A stretch of 64,000 nt of DNA from Flavobacterium sp. CYK-55 (GCF_018413465.1 NZ_JAHCDK010000012.1:38363-102362), one strand, 5' to 3'; counted from the first letter of the stretch, positions 25,723 to 35,437 are shown. Translations and numbers: made by a program. Notes: generated by a model not told the origin, from the sequence alone.

Positions 25723-26104
25723 AAAAAATAATTACCCAAATTCAACAAGCTCGCTTGATTGAATTTGGGTTTTGTTTTTTTGTCCAAGGGTTCACCCTTG
25801 GGATCATGAAATAATCCTGCTCTTCCCACAAGTATTTAAAATAAGAAAAACCCACAAGCTCGCTTGATGGGTTTTTTGTTTTTAAATGCTTGAGTAAAGG
25901 GTACCTTTACTCAGGATCACGAAGTAATCCTGCCTATCCTATAAAAAAACTCCCTTGATGTTTTTTTTGTTTTTAAATACTCAAGCGAAAGCTATCTTTA
26001 CTCAGGATCACACAGTAATCCTGCATTATCTCAAAAAAACTCGCTTAATGAGTTTTCTTATTTTAATTACCCAAGCAAAAGCTGCCTTTACCAAAATCCA
26101 GCTC
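25704..26104 (+). repeat. Degenerate tandem array of tRNA-Tyr 3' ends and terminator hairpins
   Basis: The tRNA 3' sequence AATCCTGCTCTTCCCAC (25704-25720) recurs unchanged at 25813-25829 and in decayed form near 25926 (AATCCTGCCTATCC), 26017 (AATCCTGCATTATC) and 26095. Between the copies stand hairpins with a shared core (AAGCTCGCTTGATGG and derivatives), each followed by T-rich sequence. T-arm-like pieces (CAGGATCACGAAGTAATCCTG) precede the later copies. Spacings are about 109, 113, 91 and 78 bp, with similarity falling away from the tRNA. Confidence 0.8.
25735..25781 (+). terminator. Terminator of tRNA-Tyr
   Basis: CCCAAATTCAA and TTGAATTTGGG form the base of a long stem closed by CAAGC/GCTTG. 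A T-rich tail (TTTTGTTTTTTT) follows. It is the first hairpin of the downstream array. Confidence 0.9.
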
Positions 26105-26131
26105 TATTTTAACAACAAATAAATCTACAAG

Positions 26132-26242
26132 TTATCTTGTTTGCTTCTCGGTAAAAAAGTTTTCATAAATATAAATCAACAACGGAAGCAATAAAACAGA
26201 GGCTAATACCCCGAATTGATCAAGTGGATTTTTATTTTTCAT
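26132..26242 (-). CDS. Possible 36-aa membrane microprotein overlapping the PUL regulator
   Basis: Reads MKNKNPLDQFGVLASVLLLP, then LLIYIYENFFTEKQTR. Its ATG (26240-26242) lies inside the last codons of the regulator gene and overlaps it by 11 bp, an arrangement compatible with translational coupling. It has one hydrophobic helix of about 17 residues with charged ends. It is too short to judge by homology and nothing similar comes to mind, so it may be a chance frame. Confidence 0.4.
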   Translation of the reverse strand: MKNKNPLDQFGVLASVLLLPLLIYIYENFFTEKQTR

Positions 26243-29165
26243 CTGCTAAATGCTGCAAAAACGCCACAAAGTTGTCTTCGTGTTGCACATTGAGTTTTTT
26301 ACGTACACGATAACGGGCGCTTTCAATTCCGCGAATGGAAATATTGAGTAAAGGTGAGATTTCTTTATTAGAAAGGTTCATTTTGACAAAAGCACACAAC
26401 CGAAGTTCGCGTTTTGTAATTGACGGATCTAGTTGCTTGAGTTTTTCGAAAAAATCGTGGTGAATACGTTCAAAATTCACATCAAAAATTTCCATATACT
26501 CCTCGCCTATTTTATGTTGGTTGAGTTTCTGGAAAATCTCCGATATTTTACGACGCGCATCATCGCTTTTGAGTAAATCACGTAATTGTTTTAGATCGTT
26601 CTGCATTTCGCCAAAAATGTCTTTTTTCTGACTTAGCAGTAAAGTGTAGTTGGCTAATTCTTTACTTTTTCCGAGTACGTCTTCTTCTAAGTGCAATTTA
26701 TCTTTTTGAATCATTTCGCGGTCGCGACTCAATTTAAGTTTTTCGAGCTCTAATTCAAGTAAGTGGTGATTTTTTTGAATTTCTAATTCAGAACGACGTC
26801 TTTCATAAGCGATTTTTTTCTTGACATAATGAACCAAATAATATACAAATAAAATCGAGAGTACCAGGTAAATAAAATAAGCTAAATTAGTTTGATACCA
26901 TTTAGGCAAGATGGTAAATTCAAATGAAGTTTGTTGGCCTGAAAGCCCAGCTAAATTGCGACTTTTAACCAAAAACTTATAATTTCCGGGACGCAAATGT
27001 GTATACTCTTTAAATGAACTGCTTTGCCAAGGTGACCAATTTTCATCGACGTTTTCTAATTTATAGCTATAGTTTACTGCAGTGCTTGAAATCATCTCAG
27101 GCGCAGCAAATTCAAATCTTAAAATATCAGTTTGATTCGGAAGCGATATAGCATTTTTTTGCGAATTGGTTTCGATGTAATTTATTTTCTGGTTATGGAT
27201 ATAAGTTACCTGACTGATTTGAGTTGGTACAGATTTTATATTTTGTGTTCCTGCTAAATTGTACAAAAACAAACCATAGTTGGTTCCGAAAATAACTTTA
27301 TTGTCAGAAAGCGGATATATACATTCCATGCCTCTGTTGAAGCTTCCTTTAAGGTTCAAAAACAAATCTTTATTGAGCTTGTGAATATTGCTTTTAGTCA
27401 TAAAATATCCGGCTTCATCATCTTGAACAAACCAAGTTTTATTTTGATATTGAAGTAACTTACGGGTATTTTTGTTAGCATCTAAAATCTGGTTGAGATC
27501 ATCAAACAAAACAAACTTATTACTCTCTTGATTATAAGTATAAATTCCGTTGTTGCTAGTAAAAACAATCTTGTTGTTCCATCTAAAAACATTGATGTTA
27601 AAAGCTGATTTAAAACCATTTTGATTCGTGAAGTTTTCAACCGCAATAACTCTTGAATAATCGGCATTTAAATGAATTTTATAAACGCCTTTATATCCGT
27701 GACAAACCCAATAGGTATTGGGTGAATCATCAGCTAAAATATCTCGTGTAGATTCGTCAAAACCCATGATCTTTCGTTCAATAACCCAACTAGCTCCTTT
27801 TTTGACGACCAAATACAAACCATTGTAATTTGAGGCCAGATAAGAGTTCGGTTTGGTTGTGATTTTTGTCAATTTCCAAAAACCTGAAGCGCCATCAATT
27901 TTTTGAGCATTCCCTTGTGTAATTTTGTAAATTCCGGTGTCGTGCGAAACCATAATATCCCCATCACAATCTTTTATGGACCAAGCTTGTCCTTGCAGGG
28001 ATTCAATCTTATTGAAAACCAAATTGCTGTTGGTTTGATTTTGAGCAAGGTTACTGTAATAAATTCCATTGTTAGTAGCTACATAAAGCTGATTATTCTT
28101 GAGTAAAACATCGTAAACAGAGGCTTGATCAAAAATCGAAATAAACGGAGATTTATAATCTAAAAACTCAAGGCCGTTGTTTTCTAAAACCCAGATATTG
28201 TTGTTCTTGGTTCTAAAAAGTTTATGAACTGTAGTATTGGTTAAACCTGAAAATTCAGGGCTTTTTCTAATGATTTGCTTGCTTGATGACAGTTTAAGTA
28301 ATTTTGAACTCAAAGTCCCAACAATATAACCGCCAGCATTATCGCTAATAACTGAAGTAACCTGATCTTTTGGATTGCCTTCAAAAAGAAATAAATCGCG
28401 TTTAATAGTTTTATTTTTAATATCGCCGGTAAAAACTGATCCGGATTTGGTGACCAACAAAACAATGCTAGGGTTTGAAGTTGGTAAAATCTCAGCTAAT
28501 TCTTCATTCCCGTAACTGTCTGATTTAAAAATTAGTTGAAGTTCTTTTTGATTGGCATTGAGTTCATAAATGCCGTGATTAGCGTCTTGAACCAAATATT
28601 TTTGACCAATAATAGCCGAAAAAGTAAATGATTTATTGGCAGGAATTTGTATTGCCGTATGGTTGGTAATTAATATCAATTCATTAAATGCTCTAAAAAT
28701 GATATGATTTTTAAACTGATGTGCTTGCCAAAGATTTTCAAAATTTTCTCCCTCAAGTCGCAGCGATTCTATCAAGGAAGTATACTGATATTGGCCGAAT
28801 GCATTTTTTTGAACAAGACCTAATTCATTATAGCCGCCGGCATATATTTTTCCTGAACTGGTTTTGACTATACTTCGAATTGATGAATTATTAGGCAAAC
28901 TAACTTTTTGCCAATGTTCACCGTCAAAAACCATAGCACCATCATTGTTTCCAAAAATAAGTTCGCCATTGTCTTGTTCACAAACGGTCCAAAATTGCGG
29001 ATCGCCCTTAAAGTCATTCCTGGTGTAGTGAATTACTTTCGGAATATTCGGTTTAATAGCAAATCCATTCTGTGCTGATAGAGTATAGCAAAAAACATTT
29101 ATCAATGATAAAAAAGCAGAAAAGCAGATATTAATAATTATTTTTTTTATCATTTTAAGTTTCAA
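26232..29165 (-). CDS. PUL sensor-regulator: beta-propeller, Y_Y_Y domain, TM helix, LuxR-type HTH
   Basis: 977 aa (973 if started at the ATG at 29153). A signal/TM start leads into a two-bladed periplasmic propeller region built of Reg_prop repeats (VHKLFRTKNNNIWVLENNGLEFL, YLVQDANHGIYEL). A Y_Y_Y domain follows (YSYKLENVDENWSPW...LRPGNYKFLVKSRN, about 690-750), then one TM helix (LAYFIYLVLSILFVYYLVHYV), a coiled coil and a C-terminal HTH (TKRELRLCAFVKMNLSNKEISPLLNISIRGIESARYRVRKKL). It resembles hybrid sensors but has no kinase, so it would act as a one-component membrane regulator. It is divergent from the glucan PUL and likely controls it. Confidence 0.9.
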   Translation of the reverse strand: MKLKMIKKIIINICFSAFLSLINVFCYTLSAQNGFAIKPNIPKVIHYTRNDFKGDPQFWTVCEQDNGELIFGNNDGAMVFDGEHWQKVSLPNNSSIRSIVKTSSGKIYAGGYNELGLVQKNAFGQYQYTSLIESLRLEGENFENLWQAHQFKNHIIFRAFNELILITNHTAIQIPANKSFTFSAIIGQKYLVQDANHGIYELNANQKELQLIFKSDSYGNEELAEILPTSNPSIVLLVTKSGSVFTGDIKNKTIKRDLFLFEGNPKDQVTSVISDNAGGYIVGTLSSKLLKLSSSKQIIRKSPEFSGLTNTTVHKLFRTKNNNIWVLENNGLEFLDYKSPFISIFDQASVYDVLLKNNQLYVATNNGIYYSNLAQNQTNSNLVFNKIESLQGQAWSIKDCDGDIMVSHDTGIYKITQGNAQKIDGASGFWKLTKITTKPNSYLASNYNGLYLVVKKGASWVIERKIMGFDESTRDILADDSPNTYWVCHGYKGVYKIHLNADYSRVIAVENFTNQNGFKSAFNINVFRWNNKIVFTSNNGIYTYNQESNKFVLFDDLNQILDANKNTRKLLQYQNKTWFVQDDEAGYFMTKSNIHKLNKDLFLNLKGSFNRGMECIYPLSDNKVIFGTNYGLFLYNLAGTQNIKSVPTQISQVTYIHNQKINYIETNSQKNAISLPNQTDILRFEFAAPEMISSTAVNYSYKLENVDENWSPWQSSSFKEYTHLRPGNYKFLVKSRNLAGLSGQQTSFEFTILPKWYQTNLAYFIYLVLSILFVYYLVHYVKKKIAYERRRSELEIQKNHHLLELELEKLKLSRDREMIQKDKLHLEEDVLGKSKELANYTLLLSQKKDIFGEMQNDLKQLRDLLKSDDARRKISEIFQKLNQHKIGEEYMEIFDVNFERIHHDFFEKLKQLDPSITKRELRLCAFVKMNLSNKEISPLLNISIRGIESARYRVRKKLNVQHEDNFVAFLQHLADEK

Positions 29166-29500
29166 ACTGTAAAGTAATCATTTTTAAAAACAATTTTTTA
29201 GGTATTTCACAATGTACTCACAACAATATTACATTAATATTTTAAAATTTCATAGCAAAAAAGTATTTTTTAAAATATTGCAATTCAGAATCTTATAATA
29301 ATATGCGTAGAAAAAAAGTATGTAAAGTATAAAATAGCGTAATGCAAGTGTAATAGATTTTGAATGAGTAAACCTTTGAAGATATAATTTAGTGTTGCTG
29401 AAAATTCGCAAACGTTTGAAATCAGGTTTACCCATGATTTTGACAAACCCATTAAGAGAAAATAACTCATTCAATAAACATTTAATTCAAACCTTAATTT
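29166..29500. other. Divergent intergenic region between PUL regulator and PUL genes
   Basis: 335 bp, very A+T rich. I see no protein-like frame and no convincing TAnnTTTG box at a standard place. A near-palindrome, GAAAATTCGCAAACGTTTGAAATC, lies about 90 bp before the ATG at 29501 and could be an operator. It presumably holds the promoters of both divergent units. Confidence 0.5.
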
Positions 29501-30736
29501 ATGAAAACAAAACTACGCTATCTAATTTTGGCTCTTGCTTTTGGCTGGAGTTATAATACACAAGCTCAGGTAACTATTACCGGAACCGGAACTGGTGGCT
29601 GGGTACAACCCGGAAACTTAGCTTTAACATCCACCGATGGAATTGTTTGGACAGCCAGCAACTTTGAAATTGTAGGCGACGGTAACATGAAATTTTCTGA
29701 AGGAGGAACATGGGAAACAACTGGTGGTTACTCTTCTTCAACACCAGCACCTGGATTTCCATCAGGAGCCGTAACCATTAATGGGGGGTCAAACATTGTC
29801 GGAACTTTAGGTTTCTGGAATGTTACCTACAATATGACTACCAAAGAATATTCGTTTACTCCAGGAATCAACCCAAATCCGGTGATTAAAATTAATGGCG
29901 GCGGAATGGCGGCTGATGTGCAAATGCAAACCAACAATGGGTTAGCATATTTTAAAAAGAGTGTTTATTTTCCGGGGGGAGACGCCAGCTTTCAACAAGA
30001 AGGAACTGCTAATCAATGGGGCGGTGCTTTTCCTGATGGGCCGGTAGTTAACGGAGGAACAATTCCTGTACCCACCGGTGTTTACAACACCTATTTTGTA
30101 ATGCCTTCATTAGTAGGGCCGGCAGAATATGTGTTTGAACCTGTTGTTGTGAGCATGATTGGCAATTTTGCCGGTTCTGGCTGGAGCACAGATTTAGATC
30201 TTGAAACTACCGACAACATTCACTTTACAAAATCAAGCTGGACAGGCGAAATTTTTCCGGGTTGGGGCGATACAGAGTTGCACTTAAAATTCAGAGACAA
30301 CCACGATTGGACTATGCAATACGGATGTACTGGTGGTAATGGTGCCAATAATTTAGCTCTTTCCGGAACTTCAGAAAACGGAATCAATGGCGGTGGCGGA
30401 GATATTTTTATCCCATTCGGAACATATAACGTTGATTTTAACAGAACCACAGGTCAATGGACCTTTACTGATGCCTTATCAAATGAAACATTTACTTCGG
30501 CTTCAACCGTAAGTGTATCGCCAAATCCAACCAGCAGTTCTTGGACTTTCCGTTCAAAAAACACCGGAAACATCACTTCTGTTCAAATTGTTGACGTAAC
30601 CGGAAAAGTGGTTTTGAGCAGCAATGATTCAACTGAAGAAGTTTCTATTGACGCGTCACAATTGAACAGCGGTGTTTACTTTGCAAAAGTTTCAACTACC
30701 GGAGCTACTTCAACCATTAAGCTCATGAAAAACTAA
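29501..30736 (+). CDS. SusE/SusF-like glycan-binding protein with T9SS sorting domain
   Basis: 411 aa with signal peptide ending QAQ. Three successive beta modules resemble those of SusE/SusF (ITGTGTGGWVQPGNLALTST, then PVIKINGGGMAADVQMQTNN and VSMIGNFAGSGWSTDLDLET), each with aromatic residues suited to sugar stacking. A C-terminal sorting domain follows (VSVSPNPTSSSWTF, then LNSGVYFAKVST...IKLMKN). Canonical SusE/F are lipoproteins; here there is no lipobox and export is by T9SS. It is the first gene of the glucan locus, so it probably presents the polymer at the cell surface. Confidence 0.85.
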   Translation: MKTKLRYLILALAFGWSYNTQAQVTITGTGTGGWVQPGNLALTSTDGIVWTASNFEIVGDGNMKFSEGGTWETTGGYSSSTPAPGFPSGAVTINGGSNIVGTLGFWNVTYNMTTKEYSFTPGINPNPVIKINGGGMAADVQMQTNNGLAYFKKSVYFPGGDASFQQEGTANQWGGAFPDGPVVNGGTIPVPTGVYNTYFVMPSLVGPAEYVFEPVVVSMIGNFAGSGWSTDLDLETTDNIHFTKSSWTGEIFPGWGDTELHLKFRDNHDWTMQYGCTGGNGANNLALSGTSENGINGGGGDIFIPFGTYNVDFNRTTGQWTFTDALSNETFTSASTVSVSPNPTSSSWTFRSKNTGNITSVQIVDVTGKVVLSSNDSTEEVSIDASQLNSGVYFAKVSTTGATSTIKLMKN

Positions 30737-30753
30737 TTCTTATGATATAGTAT

Positions 30754-30791
30754 AATTCCCTTACAAATAAAGCTTTTGTAAGGGAATTTTT
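30754..30791 (+). terminator. Terminator or attenuator between the SusE/F-like gene and susC
   Basis: AATTCCCTTACAAA pairs with TTTTGTAAGGGAATT, with a T run after it. It would reduce read-through, giving more of the binding protein than of SusC/SusD, or end the first transcript. Confidence 0.88.
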
Positions 30792-30894
30792 GCTTATACC
30801 AAAAACATATCCAACAAAACAATCTTCTTTAAAATCATCCAATGCTTTCAGAAGCAGACAATTCTGAATCTAAACTAATTCAAAAGTTGATCTT

Positions 30895-33855
30895 ATGAAG
30901 CTCAAAAACTATTTGCTTTTCATATTCTTGCTAGCACTTGGTTATGCCCAAGCGCAAACTATTGAAATTCAAGGAACCATAACTGACGCCAAAAGCAAAA
31001 TGCCTTTATCTGGGGTTAACATCACCTCTAAAAAATCAAAAAAACAGATTTCGTCAGATATTGATGGGCATTATCAATTGAAATTAAATGGTGCTGACCA
31101 ATTGGTTTTTAGCACTATTGGATATACCCGCAAAGAAATTTCTGTTCAAGCCAGCGGAACTATTAATGTAACTTTAGAAGAAGAAACCAATAAACTAGAA
31201 GAAATTGTAGTGAATGTGGGTTACGGAACCCAAAAGAAAAAACATTTAACTAGCGCCATTTCATCAATCAAATCAGATGCTTTTGACGACAGACCTTTGT
31301 TTAATGTTGGACAAGCCATACAAGGAAACGCTGCGGGTGTTCAGGTGGTTCAACCATCCGGAAAACCCGGCGGAAGTCTAGACATTAGAATTCGCGGATT
31401 GAATTCAATTAAATCAGGAAATAATCCCTTATTTGTAATTGATGGTGTTCAAACCTATGACACCAACGGAATCAATACTGACGATATAGTTGACATGCAA
31501 ATTCTAAAAGATGCCACCTCAACCGCTATATATGGTGTAAACGGAAGTGCTGGTGTAGTGATTATTACGACCAAAAAAGGAAAAGCAAACAAAAACACCT
31601 TTAATTTCAGTTCTTACTTTGGAAGTTCAAAAATGGTCAATCAAATTGATATACTCACCCCAAATCAATATAAAGATCTAATGGGTGAAATCAGTTCAGG
31701 GTATGTGAGCTATATCAATCAACCTAAATACGCTGGTATCAATACCAATTGGGTAGATTTGGTTTTTAGAACCGGGCAAGATCAAAACTATGATTTTTCA
31801 TATTCAGGCGGAACAGATAAAGTCCGAGCCTTTGCTTCATTGGGATATCAAGACATTAAAGGAACCGTAGATCCGGCTTCATTCAACCGAATTTCAGGAA
31901 GAATCAACCTCGATATCGATGGTCCGTCATGGCTCAAAGCACATGCAAACATGAATCTAATTAGAACATTATACAAAAACACCAGCGATAACAACAGCGC
32001 AAATCAAGGCGGAGTGATTTTGAGCACCTTAACTACACCAAGCTTTTTACCAGTTTATGCTGATGATTTAGTGGGTGGTGCAGTGGCCAACGGACAACTT
32101 CCCGGGCAATTTGCTGCCAATCCGGTAGCTTCGCTTGAAAATCCGGTATCTTTTCAAAGTCGCCAAGACGACACAGAATCTTTTCGCTATTTGGGAAACC
32201 TAGGCTTAGAGATAAATTTGGCCCGAAATCTTGTTTGGAAACCCAATCTAAGCATTGATTGGAACAGAAGTGTCAATCAGTATTTTGTAGATAGTTACCG
32301 ATCAAATTACGGACGCGGTGAAGTTGGTAACGACCCTAAAGAACGCGGTATCGGAAAAGAAAAAACAACTTCTCAATACAATTGGAATATTGAAAACACC
32401 CTCAATTACAACCTAAAAAAAGAAGATCATGAGCTAAATTTATTGGGTGGTATGAGCATTCAAAAAATCAGATACGACGAGAAAAGAATTGAAGGAACCG
32501 GGTTTACTCCTGATCTGAGAAGCCTGGATATTTCACAAATGATGTATATCAATCGTTTGGCGTCTGATACAATTGCCCGAGAGAAAAATTATGTATCCTT
32601 TTTTACAAGAGCAACTTATAACTACAAAGGCAAATACATCATAAACGGGGTTATGCGGGCCAGTGGTTCATCACAATTAGCAACCGGTAATAAATGGGGA
32701 TATTTCCCTGGCGTTTCAGTTGCTTGGATAGCATCAAATGAGTCATTTCTTAAAAATTCAAAAAGAATCACAGAGCTCAAATTGCGCGCTGGTTGGGGGC
32801 AAACCGGAAACATATCATCAGTAAACGAATACTCATGGTATGGTTTTTTGAATGACGACCAAGGTTCTCTATCCAATTACAGAAACGATGATTTAACTTG
32901 GGAAACCACCACCGACATCAACCTCGGAGCCGATTTGGGTCTATTCAACAATCGCTTAAAACTATCTGCTGATATCTATAAAAGAACTACAGATAATATA
33001 TACAACGAACTTCATGTTTTTGATGTTTTATATCGCTATAATGGCGGAAAAATTGAAAACAAAGGCCTTGAAGTCGGCTTGAGTACCGTCAACTTTAAAG
33101 GTGATTTTAGTTGGTCTACTGGTTTTAATATTTCATTTATCAAAAACCAAGTTTTAGAAATGGGCCGATATGTATCCGTTTATTATGAGGGTTATCAAGG
33201 AGTTACACGCATAGAACAAGGACAGCCTCTGGGCAATTTTTATGGCTATGTTGTTAACGGTGTAAATCCTGCAAATGGTATCTTAGAATACAAAGACATC
33301 AATAACGACGGGAGAATTACCACCGCAGACAGAACCATCATAGGCAATGCCCTACCCGATTACACCTTCGGTATGACAAATACTTTTTCATACAAAGGAT
33401 TTACGTTAGATGTACTTTTGACCGGAAGCCAAGGCAATGATATTTTTAACGCTTCACGTATTGATTTAGAGGGAATGATTGACAATAAAAACCAATCAAC
33501 CGCAGTGCTTGATCGTTGGACAACTCCGGGTCAAATAACCGACATCCCAATAGCAGGCCCTTCAAATTACCAAGGAGTTGCGGCTACCGCCAATTCAACC
33601 CGGTGGATTGAAGACGGATCATATGTACGCTTAAAATCAGCCACTTTAGGATATAGTTTTAAAAAATTATATTTAGGATTGAAGTCACTTAAACTATATG
33701 TAACCGGGCAAAATTTAGTCACTTGGACCAAATATTCAGGTTTTGACCCTGAAGTTAGTGCCTATGCCGGAAATTCAAATGTATCTCCGGGCATAGATTA
33801 CGGTACTTATCCGCAAGTGCGTACCTTTATTTTTGGATTAAAAGCAGGGTTTTAA
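30895..33855 (+). CDS. susC: SusC/RagA-family TonB-dependent outer membrane transporter
   Basis: 986 aa. Signal peptide to AQAQ, then a carboxypeptidase-regulatory-like domain (IEIQGTITDAKSKMPLSGVNITSKKSK), a plug with LEEIVVNVGYGTQKKKHLTSAISSI and the SusC-typical VIDGVQTYDTNGIN...ILKDATSTAIYGVNGSAGVVIITTKKG, then a 22-strand barrel ending in aromatic FIFGLKAGF. It imports oligosaccharides with SusD acting as the lid. SusD follows 14 bp later. The neighbouring GH30 enzymes point to a beta-glucan-type ligand. Confidence 0.95.
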   Translation: MKLKNYLLFIFLLALGYAQAQTIEIQGTITDAKSKMPLSGVNITSKKSKKQISSDIDGHYQLKLNGADQLVFSTIGYTRKEISVQASGTINVTLEEETNKLEEIVVNVGYGTQKKKHLTSAISSIKSDAFDDRPLFNVGQAIQGNAAGVQVVQPSGKPGGSLDIRIRGLNSIKSGNNPLFVIDGVQTYDTNGINTDDIVDMQILKDATSTAIYGVNGSAGVVIITTKKGKANKNTFNFSSYFGSSKMVNQIDILTPNQYKDLMGEISSGYVSYINQPKYAGINTNWVDLVFRTGQDQNYDFSYSGGTDKVRAFASLGYQDIKGTVDPASFNRISGRINLDIDGPSWLKAHANMNLIRTLYKNTSDNNSANQGGVILSTLTTPSFLPVYADDLVGGAVANGQLPGQFAANPVASLENPVSFQSRQDDTESFRYLGNLGLEINLARNLVWKPNLSIDWNRSVNQYFVDSYRSNYGRGEVGNDPKERGIGKEKTTSQYNWNIENTLNYNLKKEDHELNLLGGMSIQKIRYDEKRIEGTGFTPDLRSLDISQMMYINRLASDTIAREKNYVSFFTRATYNYKGKYIINGVMRASGSSQLATGNKWGYFPGVSVAWIASNESFLKNSKRITELKLRAGWGQTGNISSVNEYSWYGFLNDDQGSLSNYRNDDLTWETTTDINLGADLGLFNNRLKLSADIYKRTTDNIYNELHVFDVLYRYNGGKIENKGLEVGLSTVNFKGDFSWSTGFNISFIKNQVLEMGRYVSVYYEGYQGVTRIEQGQPLGNFYGYVVNGVNPANGILEYKDINNDGRITTADRTIIGNALPDYTFGMTNTFSYKGFTLDVLLTGSQGNDIFNASRIDLEGMIDNKNQSTAVLDRWTTPGQITDIPIAGPSNYQGVAATANSTRWIEDGSYVRLKSATLGYSFKKLYLGLKSLKLYVTGQNLVTWTKYSGFDPEVSAYAGNSNVSPGIDYGTYPQVRTFIFGLKAGF

Positions 33856-33869
33856 CAAACAAAAAAATC

Positions 33870-35354
33870 ATGAAAAAAAGAACTTACTTAAAAAAAGCAG
33901 TATGGCTTTTGGTATCGGCCTCAATGTTGATTTCATGTAGTGAATTGATGGACACCGAGCCCATTACCGATGATATTTATAGAGATCCAAATGCTCCTCT
34001 TGAAACGGTACAACAAGCTGAAGACGCTATGCGCAGTTGCATCGGTTCTTTTGGCATTGAGTACTGGCAATTTGACTATTTCTTTTATGGAGATGCAGGT
34101 GCCGATGTAGCCTATGCAGGTGCCGATGGCGAGCCGTTTTTTCAAATTGAAGAATACAGACCTATTGCAACCAATTATGTGATTGCACGCGATTGGCGTT
34201 GGCTTAATGAGTTTGTAAAACGATGTAATTTAGTGATCAATTATGTTAACGATGTACCGGGTTTAACTCCTGAAAAAAAAGACGAAATGATTGGTCAAGC
34301 TTCATTGATCAGGGCTTTGAGTCGTTTTCAAGGAGTTCAGACTTGGGGCGACTTCCCATTGGTAAACGATTACATTTATTCAATCAACAACGATAATTTT
34401 GAGCAAATTTATCCATCATTGTATCCGGAGAGAAAACCTGTTGAGCAAGTCTATGCGGCCATCATCGCTGACTGTGAAGTCGCTCTTCAAAAAGCGCCCA
34501 CTTCAACAGCGGCTCCTACCAGCAAATTTCTACCCAGTAAAGGAGCTGCACATGCCTTATTGGCTAAAGTATATGCTACCCAACCCAATCCAGATTGGGC
34601 TAAAGTGGTTGAACATTGTGATGCTGTTATAGGCGGAGGTTATTCATTGATGAGCAATTTTGACCATTTATTTGATAATGCGCATGAAGGCAATTCCGAA
34701 TCCATCTGGGAAATCAACGGCGAAGGTCCGGGTACTACCATAGACGGATGGTGTACTAATGTATTTATCGGCAACAACTGGAAAAAATTCAACACCCCGT
34801 CGCATACCATTAATTCGGCATTAGATACCAAACGCAAAGCCTCAAGTATCAAAAAATTACCGACTACTTTTGCCGACCCCTATTGGACTACTTTTACGCA
34901 ATTCCCGAACCCGTGGAAAATGCGGGCAACCAACGGAACTCAGAACTTTTACCTTTTTCGTTTAGCAGATATTCTTTTGCTCAAAGCCGAAGCATTGGCA
35001 CATAACGGAGATCTGAACGGATCAATGGCTTTGGTCAATACAATTAGACACCGTGTAAACTTAACCGATGTAGCTGCGGCTACTTCAACAGATGATGCGA
35101 TTAATAAAATTCTCCGAGAGCGTTTCTTAGAGCTAGCTTTTGAAGGTCAGCGTTGGTTTGATTTAAAACGCGAAGGAAAAGCATTAGAAATCCTTGCGTT
35201 GCAAACCTATCCTAAATATAACCCTGACACACAAACCTCAACAGAGGTTCCAATGCCTTATGTAAGCAATTTAGAAGCCAAAGATTTACTAATGCCGATT
35301 CCGCAAGAAGCTCTTGACGGCAATCCGAATTTAAAACAAAACCCAGGGTATTAA
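33870..35354 (+). CDS. susD: SusD/RagB-family glycan-binding lipoprotein
   Basis: 494 aa with lipobox SMLISCSEL. The TPR-based SusD fold is recognisable: LNEFVKRCNLVINYVNDVPGLTPEKKDEMIGQASLIRAL, then LLAKVYATQPNPDWAKVVEHCDAVI, and the C-terminal LADILLLKAEALAHNGDLNGSMALVNTIRHRV...INKILRERFLELAFEGQRWFDLKREGKALE. It ends with the standard LMPIPQEALDGNPNLKQNPGY. Surface lid for the SusC transporter, first contact for glucan oligomers. Confidence 0.95.
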   Translation: MKKRTYLKKAVWLLVSASMLISCSELMDTEPITDDIYRDPNAPLETVQQAEDAMRSCIGSFGIEYWQFDYFFYGDAGADVAYAGADGEPFFQIEEYRPIATNYVIARDWRWLNEFVKRCNLVINYVNDVPGLTPEKKDEMIGQASLIRALSRFQGVQTWGDFPLVNDYIYSINNDNFEQIYPSLYPERKPVEQVYAAIIADCEVALQKAPTSTAAPTSKFLPSKGAAHALLAKVYATQPNPDWAKVVEHCDAVIGGGYSLMSNFDHLFDNAHEGNSESIWEINGEGPGTTIDGWCTNVFIGNNWKKFNTPSHTINSALDTKRKASSIKKLPTTFADPYWTTFTQFPNPWKMRATNGTQNFYLFRLADILLLKAEALAHNGDLNGSMALVNTIRHRVNLTDVAAATSTDDAINKILRERFLELAFEGQRWFDLKREGKALEILALQTYPKYNPDTQTSTEVPMPYVSNLEAKDLLMPIPQEALDGNPNLKQNPGY

Positions 35355-35396
35355 TAGTAATTTAGTTTTTCAAGTTTAGTTAATTAAGTTTTTGCT

Positions 35397-35429
35397 ATGA
35401 GCCTCAGTCAAAGATTCACTGAGGCTCAT
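35397..35429 (+). terminator. Strong hairpin between susD and the EEP gene
   Basis: ATGAGCCTCAGT and ACTGAGGCTCAT form a perfect 12-bp stem with a 9-nt loop. Only a short T tract follows and the next start codon is 9 bp away, so it may act as an attenuator or an mRNA-end stabiliser rather than a full terminator. Confidence 0.75.
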
Positions 35430-35437
35430 TTAAAAAA

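Noticed and set aside
25557..25829. Minus-strand frame of 90 residues over tRNA-Tyr
   Set aside because: It translates the tRNA complement and its terminator, a common annotation artefact.
25704..26104. CRISPR array downstream of tRNA-Tyr
   Set aside because: Units vary in length, decay with distance, contain tRNA 3' ends and terminators, and no cas genes are near.
29250..29474. Small frames in the divergent region before the SusE/F-like gene
   Set aside because: A+T-rich chance frames with Phe/Tyr/Leu bias and no conserved look.
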